Source of the DNA: Kineothrix sp. IPX-CK
Lineage (GTDB): Bacteria > Bacillota > Clostridia > Lachnospirales > Lachnospiraceae
DNA: 64,000 bases
Assembly: GCF_039134705.1 (NCBI RefSeq)
Contig: NZ_CP146256.1
Coordinates: forward strand, 3,410,001 to 3,474,000
Direction of reading: 5' to 3'
Shown here: positions 17,953 to 27,487 of the stretch, in pieces
How positions within the stretch are numbered: position 1 is the first letter of the stretch
How the letters are laid out: each line of letters opens with the position of its first letter
Position numbers and translations under genes: made by a program
Notes under the pieces: model-generated
What the model was told of the DNA's origin: nothing
Database searches by the model: none
Seen by the model: the letters and a program-made list of their open reading frames with translations, nothing else

Positions 17953-19143
17953 CTATTTATCCGTCAGTGCCATGATTTCCTCAGCATACTGCGGATAACT
18001 GTCCGCCATATCCTTTATCGCATTTTGGGCTCCTGCTATGATTACCTCTTTATTATAATCCATACGGCGGCGCAGCGACTGTCTCCGTATGATCAGGTTA
18101 TGCCGTATTTCCACCATTTCCTTGCTGTCCAGAAGCGCTGCCGTCTGATGAAGCCAGATAGCCGGATCCTTGATCTGGTAGCATTTCAGAATGTTTAACA
18201 GCTCCTGCTGGCTGTCCTCGAGCTCAAGCTCCGCCTGTCTGTAGCTTAAGCGTTCTTCCTTCTCCACCTTATATTTCTCCCATAGAGTGTTCATCTCTCT
18301 GGCGCTGGATACCTGATATTTCAAATATAAATAATCCAAAAGGTTCGTATTGTTCACATACCGTATCTTTACTCTATTTTGCAGCTGGATAATCCGGTTA
18401 ATGCCGGCTTCCACTTTCTTAAGCTCCTTAACGGCTTCCGCATGCCGCAGATAAAGAAGGGTTATGACAAGAGCCGCCATGCCTGCTGCCAGCAAAAAGC
18501 CCAGCTGGGTATCCATATCCATGGCGTATTGCAATATGAGAAGAGCTGCAAAACATACGATAAATGCCCCGCCGCAGATAATTGCGATTCCCTTGGAATC
18601 CGCTATCATGTTCCTCAGCTCGTCTTTTCTATACAGATAAGCATGCTTTTCCCCGTCCAGACGAAACATATCCTGCTTGATGCGATTCTGGTCCTCCTCG
18701 GCGGACTCGAGCTTGCGGCAGGCTTCCTCCGCTTCCTTCTCTATCCTTTCCACCTGATGGAACCGCTCATCGCTCATGCGATTCTTTTTTCCCAGATAGA
18801 CACCCCGCTGGCTCTCCAGCTTATCGATTTTCTCTGCACTGGCCTTAAGCTCCCGCATTTCTTCCTCAGGAAGAGCTTCGATCTCCTCCATATCTTTTAA
18901 GTAGGAGGTGACCGTATTGTATTCCATGTTCAGATTCTCAAGCTCCTGCTTCGCATCAGCGATCTGATCCGTAAAGCCCTTGATATATTCCTGTCTCTGT
19001 CCGCTGTCATGTACCTGGATCGACTTTCTGTCGTATTCCAGTTCCATCCAGTTCGCCTCTTCGTATTCCTCTGGTCTTACGTCCCTTTTTGCCTTTCGGC
19101 CCCAAACCTTCTGAAATAATTTGTTATTCTTGATCAGTCCCAT
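17953..19143 (-). CDS. Coiled-coil membrane protein, last gene of the Hsp70-like module
   Basis: A 396-residue protein with no family I recognise. Residues about 50-180 form a long charged coiled coil, then two close membrane helices (about 185-208 and 214-233), then a second coiled coil (about 235-330) and a helical tail. Both coiled-coil parts should be on the same side, probably cytoplasmic, giving a membrane-anchored scaffold. The ATG follows AAGGAG. It starts 12 bases after the TPR gene ends and closes a four-gene operon that begins with the 1193-residue repeat protein. The architecture suggests the membrane anchor of that complex, but this is inference from order and topology only. Confidence 0.8.
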   Translation of the reverse strand: MGLIKNNKLFQKVWGRKAKRDVRPEEYEEANWMELEYDRKSIQVHDSGQRQEYIKGFTDQIADAKQELENLNMEYNTVTSYLKDMEEIEALPEEEMRELKASAEKIDKLESQRGVYLGKKNRMSDERFHQVERIEKEAEEACRKLESAEEDQNRIKQDMFRLDGEKHAYLYRKDELRNMIADSKGIAIICGGAFIVCFAALLILQYAMDMDTQLGFLLAAGMAALVITLLYLRHAEAVKELKKVEAGINRIIQLQNRVKIRYVNNTNLLDYLYLKYQVSSAREMNTLWEKYKVEKEERLSYRQAELELEDSQQELLNILKCYQIKDPAIWLHQTAALLDSKEMVEIRHNLIIRRQSLRRRMDYNKEVIIAGAQNAIKDMADSYPQYAEEIMALTDK

Positions 19144-19155
19144 AATTCTCCTTCG

Positions 19156-19989
19156 CTATTCCGAAACATTTACTCTGTACTGTTCCTTCAACTCACCTGT
19201 TATGCGCTCAATTTCCTCATAATAGGATACTGAATTCTTCTCTTCTTTGCAAACTTTTAAGGTAAAAAGCATTCTGCTTTTTTCGGTAGTGTCGAACTGA
19301 CTCCTGGCCTCCTGAAACAGCTCCTCCACCTTTAAAGACAGTCCATAATCCCCTTCCTGTCCGGCAATAAAATCCACGTATTCCGTCTCGTTCATCTCCA
19401 TGCGGCTGGCTGCCAGGTATCCCAGATAGGATTCCTCGGCACCGTCGCATTCATATGCCTGTTTAAAGCTTTCTGCCGCCTGTGCGAATTGGAAAAAAAA
19501 CGCGTAAACCGTACCTCTGTTATGATATACCTTGGCCTTCAGCTCCCTCTCCGATTCCGGGAGCTCTTCCAGCAAAATATCGTAGCTTTTCAGCGCGAGT
19601 ATATATTTGCCGTTTTGTGCAAAATAATCTGCCCTCACTTTTTTCTTCTCGTACATACTAAGTCCGATTCCGCTTTTTAAGTCCTCTTTTATATGCGCGA
19701 TTTCTTCCCTCTCGCCATAACCTACGAAGTCCAGAATACATTCTATAAAATCGCTGACGGAACATTCTTCCTTCAGCATGCGTAAAAGGCGCTGTGACAG
19801 TTCCTCCAGCCCGCACTCCTTAGCCAGCCAGTCCACCAGCTTCTCGTCCATGATTTCTCTGTCGACCAGATGGATGTTCTGCATGAGACAATAACATAAC
19901 TCCTCTGCGGAATAGACATTGACGTATGCCTTTTCCATGAAATACGGCGCTTTCGCATATTTTCCTATACAAAGTAATACTTTTCCCAA
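19156..19989 (-). CDS. TPR-repeat protein of the Hsp70-like module
   Basis: A 277-residue soluble, helical protein. Residues about 115-200 read as tetratricopeptide-like helices, for instance ADYFAQNGKYILALKSYDIL and YAFFFQFAQAAESFKQAYEC. TPR domains usually bind partner proteins, and with Hsp70-type partners they often act as co-chaperones. The start is a TTG at 19989 with AAGGAG seven bases before it. It lies 25 bases from the Hsp70-like gene and 12 from the membrane coiled-coil gene. No catalytic motif is visible. The family is not named by me. Confidence 0.8.
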   Translation of the reverse strand: MGKVLLCIGKYAKAPYFMEKAYVNVYSAEELCYCLMQNIHLVDREIMDEKLVDWLAKECGLEELSQRLLRMLKEECSVSDFIECILDFVGYGEREEIAHIKEDLKSGIGLSMYEKKKVRADYFAQNGKYILALKSYDILLEELPESERELKAKVYHNRGTVYAFFFQFAQAAESFKQAYECDGAEESYLGYLAASRMEMNETEYVDFIAGQEGDYGLSLKVEELFQEARSQFDTTEKSRMLFTLKVCKEEKNSVSYYEEIERITGELKEQYRVNVSE

Positions 19990-20014
19990 GGTCCTTCTCC
20001 TTCCGCTTTTGTAA

Positions 20015-21334
20015 TTACACCATGTCGAATGTCTTCACCCATTCTCCGCCGGAAGAAGGAAAAAGCTCTCCGAATCCCATATCCTTCACCCTTATGTTCA
20101 CTTGATTCTCCGAAGTCATCTCCATCGCAATGCGAAGTCTTGTCGTCCGCTTAGGCCTCTCCGGAATCCCCTCCAGCGTCATGTGAATCTCTCGTGCTTC
20201 CTTACCGTTAAGGGGGGTGAGAATAATGGATATGTCGCTGCCATCCTCCAATATCACATCATATTCTTTCCCCGCTTCAAACCAGTTGACTCCGGCATCC
20301 ATAACCGCGAAATAGGAATCCAGCCCCTTTCGCAGCACTTTCATCCCAATGTTTGCCTTAAGCTTATCCAAACCGAGAAAGGCATAATTCTTCCCCGCCT
20401 CACTCCATCCCAGCTTCTCCCTTATCCCGTAGCAGGCCCCCTTGCCGTAGAGGTTGTTTCCCATGAACACACGCCTGCCCATACAAAGATATTTGAGCGA
20501 TTCCGATGCCCAATCCTCTTTGTAGCCGTCTCCGATCAGATAGGCACAGGATATGATCCTATCCTTGCACTTTTCCTTCACAATGTCGAGAAACTGCATA
20601 TCTAACAGGTGCTTTTCCGTTTCCTCCATCTCAGTTAAGGCTTCCGGCTCCCTGCGCCTCATCTGCTCATACTGCTCGATGTCGATGTACATCACCACCG
20701 GCGTAGTCTTCCTGTTGCTGTTAAGGGCATATACTTTCATCCGCCGGTTGTCATAGTCGCACAGCAGCACCTCGTAAGTCCACAGCTCCTCTGGCTGATA
20801 AACAGTATAATAATAGAAACTTTCCACATGGCTCTGAAAAAAGATCTTGTCCGTTTTCAAATGCAGATTCGCAGCTACCCTGGAAAACACGTCCACCATC
20901 CGCTTATCCAGATCATCTGCGGTAAACATGATTCCCTCTAAATATTCCGGCGGCGCTATCATCCCTAAAGCGGACATGCTCCGCTTAATGAATAAGGTGA
21001 GAAGGGCAACCGAATCAAAGCTGTCCCCATCGATTTCCACCGGCTCCCCTTCTCTTGCAAGACTTAGAAGGTCCTTTACCAATACGCCCTCGCCCTCACC
21101 GGCGAATTTAAGAGCTTCTCTGCCGTAGAACCATTGGTTTACCCCGTTTTTCTTGCAAAGCACCAAGGGGATATTGAATTGCTCCGTTCCTGTTACCACA
21201 GCAAGCGTCTCAGGCTCCTTCGAGTCCGGGAAGCAATAGCTGATTTGCGCATAGGAATCACACAGGTCATATCCGATAGCTATTCTTCTGCTGTTCTTTT
21301 TAAGAATTCCTTCTGTTTTCTCCAAAAGCATCAT
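20015..21334 (-). CDS. Hsp70/actin-fold protein, DUF5716-like
   Basis: A 439-residue protein that I recall as family DUF5716 (not checked). It looks like a divergent Hsp70. The N-terminus RIAIGYDLCDSYAQISYC (residues 17-34) takes the place of the phosphate-1 loop, though without the usual Gly-Thr. Near residues 275-300 CAYLIGDGYKEDW and NNLYGKGACYG match the adenosine motif and the following helix of Hsp70. The last 90 residues look like a beta substrate-binding domain: RTTRLRIAMEMT then NQVNIRVKDMGFGE mirrors the end of the Hsp70 beta sandwich. The helical lid is missing. It is the second gene of a four-gene operon, followed by a TPR protein. Whether it binds ATP is open. Confidence 0.78.
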   Translation of the reverse strand: MMLLEKTEGILKKNSRRIAIGYDLCDSYAQISYCFPDSKEPETLAVVTGTEQFNIPLVLCKKNGVNQWFYGREALKFAGEGEGVLVKDLLSLAREGEPVEIDGDSFDSVALLTLFIKRSMSALGMIAPPEYLEGIMFTADDLDKRMVDVFSRVAANLHLKTDKIFFQSHVESFYYYTVYQPEELWTYEVLLCDYDNRRMKVYALNSNRKTTPVVMYIDIEQYEQMRRREPEALTEMEETEKHLLDMQFLDIVKEKCKDRIISCAYLIGDGYKEDWASESLKYLCMGRRVFMGNNLYGKGACYGIREKLGWSEAGKNYAFLGLDKLKANIGMKVLRKGLDSYFAVMDAGVNWFEAGKEYDVILEDGSDISIILTPLNGKEAREIHMTLEGIPERPKRTTRLRIAMEMTSENQVNIRVKDMGFGELFPSSGGEWVKTFDMV

Positions 21335-21360
21335 TCATAAAACCCCTATATCCCCGCATA

Positions 21361-24300
21361 TCAGCGCATCTTAAATACCTGCGAGGTCATATACTCCTTC
21401 CTGTAATACTCTTCTAACAGACAATCCACCGTATTGTAATCCTGAAGCGTCTTTCCCACTACGATGTCGTTTATCATGCTGAATCTGTCCTCCGCCTCCT
21501 CCTGTAAAATATCGCTCTTACTGATGGAAGCGCTTTCCGTAAGCTGCTCCTTGCCATCGCCTTCTTCCGTAATATAATATTGAAGTTTTTCCCCGAAGAA
21601 TAAGACGAAAGCCTTCACACACACGCCGCCGTACATATCCCGCATTTCTTCTTTTCTATATTCTTTTTCCGTGAACTCTCCTTTTTCCACGATATAGTGG
21701 ATAATTGCCTTCCTTCCCTGTCTGACCTTATACTCAATCATAGTCTTATCCGCAAACTGCTTCATAATCGGGATTTGCTTCGTATACTCTTTAAAAAAGG
21801 AAAAATAAATATTTTCATCCAGCATATCGTATAGAAACCTTTTGATTACAGAGTTTATCTTCGGCGTGCCATCCTGCTTATTCTCAGCATAATATTTCAA
21901 AAATGCCAGCTTGCATACCTTATGAATCTTCTCGCCTCTATCGTAAACTCTGACGGTATCCGTAAAAATGAACTCGTCCGGCAGCTTGTCCCTTACAAAA
22001 TAATCGTAGGCACACTGGGAAAGAACCGCATTTTCTACCTGAGCCTTCGCTCCACCCGATACGTAGTCTTTGAAGATTTCCATCCGCTCTCCCACGAAGG
22101 AACCGGCAAACAGCATCTGCACGAGAATCCTTTCGCATAGCTCGTAGGTTTCCGCCTCAAAGGCCGTCGCAGCTTTCCATATATCCCTCAGCTGCCGCAG
22201 CAGCCCGTTGTAGAAATAGGCCAGATAGGTGATCAGGTTCCCGTCGTATTTCCCCTTCTGAAACGCATAGTAAACGCAGTAGGTCAGGGCCGTATCCTCC
22301 AAAAAGCCATCCCGGGATATGAGGCGGCTGCACAAGCGGACAATGGTCTTTGTCTCTATTCCCTCTGCACCGAAGCGTTTTACCCATTCAAAGGCCTTAT
22401 CGTACATTCCCCGAATAACCATAAGATGAAGGATTTCATTTCTCTCCCGCTCCTCCATGACCTCCGGCTGCAGCTCCTCCAGATAGTCGTCTAATTCCCG
22501 CATATAGTCCTGCTCGTAATAATAATGTACCAGCTTGAGCCTTACTTCGCCCTTGACACGTTCGGCCATGTGGGCATTAGCGGCAATATACCGGAACCAT
22601 CTTTCATTTGCCTGCGTAATCTCCACAAAGTCCTTATCCCCTGCACATATATGCAGGGCAAGACCCATATGCTCCGTCACATACGGACTGATCACAGGCA
22701 GCAGCTTATCCGGCGGCATCATCGCTTCTACCTGAAACGGCACGCTGGCACAATATCTGTTCCCCTCCTTATCTTCCAAAAGCAGTTTATAGTCGCTCCC
22801 GTAAAGAGGCACCCACGCTCCGTCCTCACTTACCGGATATTTATATTCCTTCCTGCTGACGCAGTAGCTTACAATCACTTGTCTGATATCTTTATTTTCC
22901 GTAGTCAAGTGGTTCTTGAAAATAAGATAGGCCAGCTTCTGCGCCACCTCTTCATTTACCATGCGGGACGTGATCGTATTCTTATACAAATAAGCGAGAT
23001 CCTTATTCATCCGCCCTTTATGTATCTGATCCAAAACGAACCGCTCGATGCGCTCGCAGTAATTCAAATATATCTCCGGCTGCTCTTCCCTCCTTTTATA
23101 TACATAGGAATACAAAAAAGCGTTCTTTTCGTAATCCAATTCGCTGTGGTAAGCAAAGTACATGAGAATTATCTTAGGCAGGGTCTCGTCATAATCTTCA
23201 GGCAGTGCCATCATATAATATTCATAGAGCTTCGTAATGCGAAGTTCCTTCTCTACGCCCAGTCGATACCATTTGAAATAACGGCTCTGTGTCTTATTAC
23301 CCTTTATTAACAGCGTACAGATAACCTGCAGCGTCTCCTTATCCGGAAATTTCTCATAGCAGGAGTCTAATACACAGTAGACCCTTTCTGAATAGACCTT
23401 CAATTTCAACGCAAGATACCTCACCTGTAAAATCAGGTCCTGCGTCAAAAGTCCCCGTTTCGCGGCGTAGCCCAGCACCTGAATTTCAAAAGGACCCAGC
23501 TTCAAAAGGAGTGTGGGATTAAGCTCCAATAGGTGCCATGCCTCCACATACAGCACCGGGCTCCTTCCCCCCCGGTTGTACTGCTCCTCCAGCATCAGCC
23601 AACGCCTGGAAGGGCTCTTGCCATACTCTTCTGCCAGATACAGCATCAGCCATGCAATTCTCCAATTATCCTGATTATCATAATATATCTGCTCCACACG
23701 CCTTGACACCTCTTCCACATAGGAGGCCTCCCCGCTGTGCAGCGTAGTTAAATACAGGTAATAGCAGTAGATTTCGGGAGTACAGTTGTTTTCCCGAATT
23801 TCCGATTGGATTCGCTCCAGCTGCCACTGCGCCTCATTAAAGCGCTCTTGTGTAATAAGAAGCTGTACCCGGAACAGTCTTGTCTGTATGTCCTTTTCAT
23901 CGAGCACCGCAAGCCGTTCCACCAGCTTCTCCGTCTCTGCCATCCATGTCCGCGCATTCATCTTTTTCACGCGGAAGGAATCATAATATTTCATCAGCTT
24001 TAAAAGTAAATTCTTCTTCTCCCTGCGGATTCCAAGTGCCCTCTTATGCTCCATATTACGAACAATCAGGACCGGTATCGTAAAGCTTACGCAGGAGTTG
24101 AATATATGTATCGCGCCGTAATTGCGTCCGGCGTGCAGCTTTTCACTGTCTATATAATAGCTCAGGCAGAAAGAATTCCCCAGAAATTCATCGTCCGATA
24201 TCATTTTCTTCTCGGAAGTAAGAAAATCGCCCTCCGTCCCAATATTTAAAAAAGTATGTCCCCAGCCGTTTCGTGTAATCGTAAGGCTGTGCTCCGAAAT

Positions 24301-24942
24301 ATCATAAGGGTCCTCAATACAGACCTCGGTCTCGCTCAGGATATACTCCACCTTCTGTTTCTTATTTATTTCAAGAAGAAATTCCTCCACGTTCTGTTCA
24401 TTGCCGTATGCTGCCGAAAGCCCTTTATAGGCACCATAATACTGTCTGTCGTTGCCGTCCGTAAATAACCGTTCAAATTCCCTGGAATAAAACAGTTTCA
24501 CCGCCTCCGCCCAGTTTGCCTTGGCCAAATTGGCGAAGTGGAACATGTTCTTGATATCACCGAGACTTGACGTCACGGTAGCGGACACAATCTCAATACG
24601 GTATGGAAGCTCATACTCCCCGTAATTGGATATGATGGAGAACTGCCCGGTAAGAACGTCCCCTTCCTTCATCCCCTCCGAGCGAAATCGGTACATGATC
24701 TCTTCTTTCACCCCGATAAACTCTTTGCTTAAGGATTCCATCCTAAGCTCCGAGGAATATATACACCCTTCCATAAGCTTGTCCGCAGGTCCCGTTATGA
24801 TAAAGGACCCCTCTGCCGTCTCCCCTTTGTTCAGGAAAAGCTCCAGACTTAAGGATGAAAAGTCTAAAACGCCGCTATCGTGATTTTCCTGATTGTATTC
24901 CGGCTTCTCATAATCAAATCTACCCTCTAATAAATCGTCCAT
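21361..24942 (-). CDS. Giant helical repeat protein, DUF5717-like
   Basis: An approximately 1193-residue protein that I recall as family DUF5717 (not checked). The first 130 residues are beta-rich, with patterns such as SLELFLNKGETAEGSFIITG and VLTGQFSIIS that suggest two immunoglobulin-like folds. From about residue 150 to the end it is mostly helical pairs, like a long alpha-solenoid of TPR-type repeats, with a beta patch near residues 690-770. No signal peptide or membrane helix is seen. An upstream TTG at 24954 is in frame, but the ATG at 24942 has GAGG at a better spacing. It is the first gene of the module and is followed after 26 bases by the Hsp70-like gene. Role unknown, probably a large scaffold. 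Confidence 0.8.
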   Translation of the reverse strand: MDDLLEGRFDYEKPEYNQENHDSGVLDFSSLSLELFLNKGETAEGSFIITGPADKLMEGCIYSSELRMESLSKEFIGVKEEIMYRFRSEGMKEGDVLTGQFSIISNYGEYELPYRIEIVSATVTSSLGDIKNMFHFANLAKANWAEAVKLFYSREFERLFTDGNDRQYYGAYKGLSAAYGNEQNVEEFLLEINKKQKVEYILSETEVCIEDPYDISEHSLTITRNGWGHTFLNIGTEGDFLTSEKKMISDDEFLGNSFCLSYYIDSEKLHAGRNYGAIHIFNSCVSFTIPVLIVRNMEHKRALGIRREKKNLLLKLMKYYDSFRVKKMNARTWMAETEKLVERLAVLDEKDIQTRLFRVQLLITQERFNEAQWQLERIQSEIRENNCTPEIYCYYLYLTTLHSGEASYVEEVSRRVEQIYYDNQDNWRIAWLMLYLAEEYGKSPSRRWLMLEEQYNRGGRSPVLYVEAWHLLELNPTLLLKLGPFEIQVLGYAAKRGLLTQDLILQVRYLALKLKVYSERVYCVLDSCYEKFPDKETLQVICTLLIKGNKTQSRYFKWYRLGVEKELRITKLYEYYMMALPEDYDETLPKIILMYFAYHSELDYEKNAFLYSYVYKRREEQPEIYLNYCERIERFVLDQIHKGRMNKDLAYLYKNTITSRMVNEEVAQKLAYLIFKNHLTTENKDIRQVIVSYCVSRKEYKYPVSEDGAWVPLYGSDYKLLLEDKEGNRYCASVPFQVEAMMPPDKLLPVISPYVTEHMGLALHICAGDKDFVEITQANERWFRYIAANAHMAERVKGEVRLKLVHYYYEQDYMRELDDYLEELQPEVMEERERNEILHLMVIRGMYDKAFEWVKRFGAEGIETKTIVRLCSRLISRDGFLEDTALTYCVYYAFQKGKYDGNLITYLAYFYNGLLRQLRDIWKAATAFEAETYELCERILVQMLFAGSFVGERMEIFKDYVSGGAKAQVENAVLSQCAYDYFVRDKLPDEFIFTDTVRVYDRGEKIHKVCKLAFLKYYAENKQDGTPKINSVIKRFLYDMLDENIYFSFFKEYTKQIPIMKQFADKTMIEYKVRQGRKAIIHYIVEKGEFTEKEYRKEEMRDMYGGVCVKAFVLFFGEKLQYYITEEGDGKEQLTESASISKSDILQEEAEDRFSMINDIVVGKTLQDYNTVDCLLEEYYRKEYMTSQVFKMR

Positions 24943-24988
24943 TACCTTCCTCAAATTATTTCACCCCGCACCAATTTTACATTATTAA

Positions 24989-25018
24989 ATTATACCATTA
25001 AGAAGCCCCTTTTAGCAA
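24989..25018 (-). promoter_or_regulatory. Promoter of the Hsp70-like four-gene module
   Basis: Minus strand TTGCTA (25018-25013), 18-base spacer and TATAAT (24994-24989), about 45 bases before the first ATG. Confidence 0.6.
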
Positions 25019-25102
25019 CCGCACGAAAACGCAATTTTAGCTTTGCGATATTGGTGTCTTTCTTATTTGTCACAGCAAAATCAATCTAATTAATTTTATA
25101 TA

Positions 25103-25147
25103 TTGACAAAACAAGAATTTAATATTATTGTATTAATAAAGTAATAC
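25103..25147 (+). promoter_or_regulatory. Promoter and palindromic operator of the GntR-ABC operon
   Basis: TTGACA at 25103-25108 and a weak TATTGT -10 after 17 bases are followed by the inverted repeat GTATTA-ATAAAG-TAATAC (25130-25147). YtrA-type GntR repressors sit on such palindromes in their own promoters, so autorepression is likely. Confidence 0.55.
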
Positions 25148-25211
25148 AGTAGTACAAATGACTATATAACAGAACTGCTGTCCAATAATATTTAGAGAAG
25201 GGAAGGATCAC

Positions 25212-25580
25212 ATGGCGTGGATATTAAATGCAGATAAGCCCATTTACGCACAACTCGTTGAAATAATACAAACGCAGATTATTTCAGGCCGGTACAAAGC
25301 CGGCAATCGGCTTCCAAGCGTCAGAGAACTGGCAGCGGAAGCAAGCGTCAATCCTAATACAATGCAGAAAGCTTTTGCCGAACTGGAAAGAAATGGTTTA
25401 ATTGTAACACAGAGAACGAGCGGACGCACCGTAACGGAGGACATCGAATTGATCAAGCAGACGCAGGCACACTTGGCCGAAGAATGTATTAAGAATTTTT
25501 TTCAGATGATGAAGGAACTAGGCTATTCGGAAAAAGAGATTTTGGATCTCATCGAAAAAACAGCCAAAGAGGGGGAGTAA
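25212..25580 (+). CDS. GntR-family regulator, YtrA type
   Basis: A 122-residue regulator: winged helix-turn-helix of the GntR family (residues about 10-75, with GNRLPSVRELAAEASVNPNTMQKAFAELE) and a short two-helix dimerisation tail typical of the YtrA subgroup. Such proteins repress the ABC exporter operon in which they lie and are often released by cell-wall-active compounds. It is followed after two bases by the ATPase gene. The ATG at 25212 follows GAAGGGAAGG. A palindrome in the promoter is the probable operator. Confidence 0.92.
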   Translation: MAWILNADKPIYAQLVEIIQTQIISGRYKAGNRLPSVRELAAEASVNPNTMQKAFAELERNGLIVTQRTSGRTVTEDIELIKQTQAHLAEECIKNFFQMMKELGYSEKEILDLIEKTAKEGE

Positions 25581-25582
25581 AT

Positions 25583-26281
25583 ATGGAATTTTTAGCCGAA
25601 ATCAGAGGATTAACCAAAAGTTACGGCAAGACGCTGGCGGTAAACAATATGAATCTCATGATACCGCGGGGGAAGATCATAGGTCTTTTGGGGCCTAACG
25701 GAAGCGGAAAGAGCACTCTTATCAAGATGATGAACGGTCTTTTGACGCCCACCGCAGGAAGCATAACGATAAACGGATTTGCTCCGGGAATCCAGACCAA
25801 GGCGAGAGTAGCCTATCTGCCGGAAAGAACTTACCTTCAGGACGGTATGAGGGTATGCGATATCGTAGATTACTTCTGCGATTTTTATGAGGATTTCAAT
25901 AGAAACGCAGCATTTACCATGCTGCAATCGCTGAATATTCCCTTTGGAGCAAGGTTAAAGACCCTATCCAAGGGCACCAAGGAAAAGGTTCAGCTCATCC
26001 TTGTCATGAGCCGCAATGCGGATCTGTATATCCTGGATGAACCCATTGCGGGCGTAGATCCTGCTGCCAGAGATTATATTTTAAAGACGATCATAAGCAA
26101 TTACAATGAGAATGCGAGCATACTGCTTTCCACCCATTTGATTTCCGACATCGAGAATATTCTGGATGAAGTCATTTTTATCCGCGACGGGCAGGTTCTT
26201 TCTCATTTGCCGGTAGATCAGATCAGGGAGAAATATGGCAGGTCCATAGACTCTTATTTCAGGGAGGTATTCGCATGTTAG
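25583..26281 (+). CDS. ABC transporter ATP-binding protein, YtrB-like
   Basis: A 232-residue ATPase of the exporter type linked to YtrA regulators. Walker A is GPNGSGKSTLI (about residue 36). The signature motif is changed to LSKGTKEKV instead of LSGGQ, which is normal in this subgroup. Walker B is LYILDEPIAGVDP. It pairs with the membrane protein encoded by the next gene, which overlaps it by seven bases. In Bacillus the related system responds to cell-envelope antibiotics; here the substrate is unknown. Confidence 0.93.
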   Translation: MEFLAEIRGLTKSYGKTLAVNNMNLMIPRGKIIGLLGPNGSGKSTLIKMMNGLLTPTAGSITINGFAPGIQTKARVAYLPERTYLQDGMRVCDIVDYFCDFYEDFNRNAAFTMLQSLNIPFGARLKTLSKGTKEKVQLILVMSRNADLYILDEPIAGVDPAARDYILKTIISNYNENASILLSTHLISDIENILDEVIFIRDGQVLSHLPVDQIREKYGRSIDSYFREVFAC

Positions 26282-27117
26282 GAAAATTATTTAAATACGA
26301 ATGGAGATCCTTCTGGAAGGTTCCTGCAGCCATTAATGTTTTTCTTCTTATCATAACCCTTATAGGAGCTATTTCCTTGATTTCGCCCTTTTGGGAATTA
26401 AACTTCGAAATCATGGATACCCTGATGGTATTTGCGATTATGTTCTACTATTTGGCTATTATGGCGGGCGCTATCGCAGTTGCCGTGTATATCGCCATAC
26501 GTTTTTATAAGAATGTATATACGGACGAAGGCTATCTTACCCATACCCTTCCGGTAGCTCCCAGAGATATTATTTTTTCCAAGCTGTTCGTCAGCGTAAT
26601 ATGGAGCATCATAACAGGAATCGTTATATGTATCAGCGTTTTTTTCATCCTTTTCGCTGCAATGAAGGACTACATCAATACCGATGAGTTCGTAACCGTA
26701 TGGCAGGAATTACAGCGGGATGTCCTCCCGGTAGTGGAAGAGGCTTTTGGGATGAATTTATTCGTCTTCGCATTATTCGTCATTCTAATAATGATCGTTA
26801 ATACCTTTTTCTCCATCTTCATGACATATTCTGCCATATCCCTCGGCCAGATGTTCACTAAGCATAAGGTGGCCGGTGCGGTCATTTGGTATGTAGCGGA
26901 ATATGTTATCGTGCAGTTCGGTTCCTCCATGCTGATGAACATCCCGCTATTAGGCCTCATCTCCGAACCGTATGCCGCTGCTGCTATGACGCCGTCAGAT
27001 GTGGGGGCGATGGTAAAGCTGATGCTTATCGGCTCGGTCATCCTTTCAATCATCATAGGAGCGCTCTTATACCTCCTGACGGAATATATGATGAGAAGAA
27101 GATTGAATCTGGATTAA
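26275..27117 (+). CDS. ABC transporter membrane protein
   Basis: A 280-residue protein with six hydrophobic segments, at about residues 18-38, 50-78, 103-128, 160-185, 195-225 and 243-268. No solute-binding domain is attached. It forms the membrane part of the YtrB-like exporter and overlaps the ATPase gene by seven bases, so translation is coupled. No named family motif is visible; the assignment rests on topology and operon position. A terminator follows the stop by about 40 bases. Confidence 0.88.
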   Translation: MLGKLFKYEWRSFWKVPAAINVFLLIITLIGAISLISPFWELNFEIMDTLMVFAIMFYYLAIMAGAIAVAVYIAIRFYKNVYTDEGYLTHTLPVAPRDIIFSKLFVSVIWSIITGIVICISVFFILFAAMKDYINTDEFVTVWQELQRDVLPVVEEAFGMNLFVFALFVILIMIVNTFFSIFMTYSAISLGQMFTKHKVAGAVIWYVAEYVIVQFGSSMLMNIPLLGLISEPYAAAAMTPSDVGAMVKLMLIGSVILSIIIGALLYLLTEYMMRRRLNLD

Positions 27118-27157
27118 TTTGCTAAATAAATTGCTCTATGAGTGAGGATTTCTTCAA

Positions 27158-27190
27158 AAAAGAGAACGGCATTGCAGCCGTTCTTTTTTT
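27158..27190. terminator. Bidirectional terminator
   Basis: GAACGGC (27164-27170) pairs with GCCGTTC (27177-27183), flanked by A-run and T-run, between the converging ABC membrane protein gene and the small gene on the minus strand. Confidence 0.85.
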
Positions 27191-27208
27191 ACATATCCTC
27201 AGACTCTA

Positions 27209-27460
27209 TTATTTCCGTCTTTCCTTCACCTCAATCCAGGCAGCAATCAGACAAATCACGGAGCAGACAGCGAAGACCGCCTTATCTATACTCTTTTCTA
27301 CCTTCTTCTGCCTCTCTTTCACCGCCTTCAAACGAATCTTCTGCTTTGCCGCTCCTACCTTCTGCCGGCTCTTAATCGCCTGACTGATCCCCTTATCCAG
27401 GCTCTTCCACCACATCATGTTCCTTTTACCTCTTCTGCTCCTTTTCATCCTTCCGTCCAT
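27209..27460 (-). CDS. Small basic protein with C-terminal membrane helix
   Basis: An 83-residue protein, very rich in Lys and Arg over residues 1-60, with one hydrophobic helix (about 61-75, AVFAVCSVICLIAAW) and a charged end. I do not know the family. It begins 27 bases after the SpoIID-like gene on the same strand and ends before a terminator, so it is probably cotranscribed. The ribosome site (AAAGGAG) is too close to the first ATG; Met5 may be the true start. A genuine gene is likely but not certain. Confidence 0.5.
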   Translation of the reverse strand: MDGRMKRSRRGKRNMMWWKSLDKGISQAIKSRQKVGAAKQKIRLKAVKERQKKVEKSIDKAVFAVCSVICLIAAWIEVKERRK

Positions 27461-27487
27461 ACTCCTTTCTTTTTTCCATCCGTGGTT

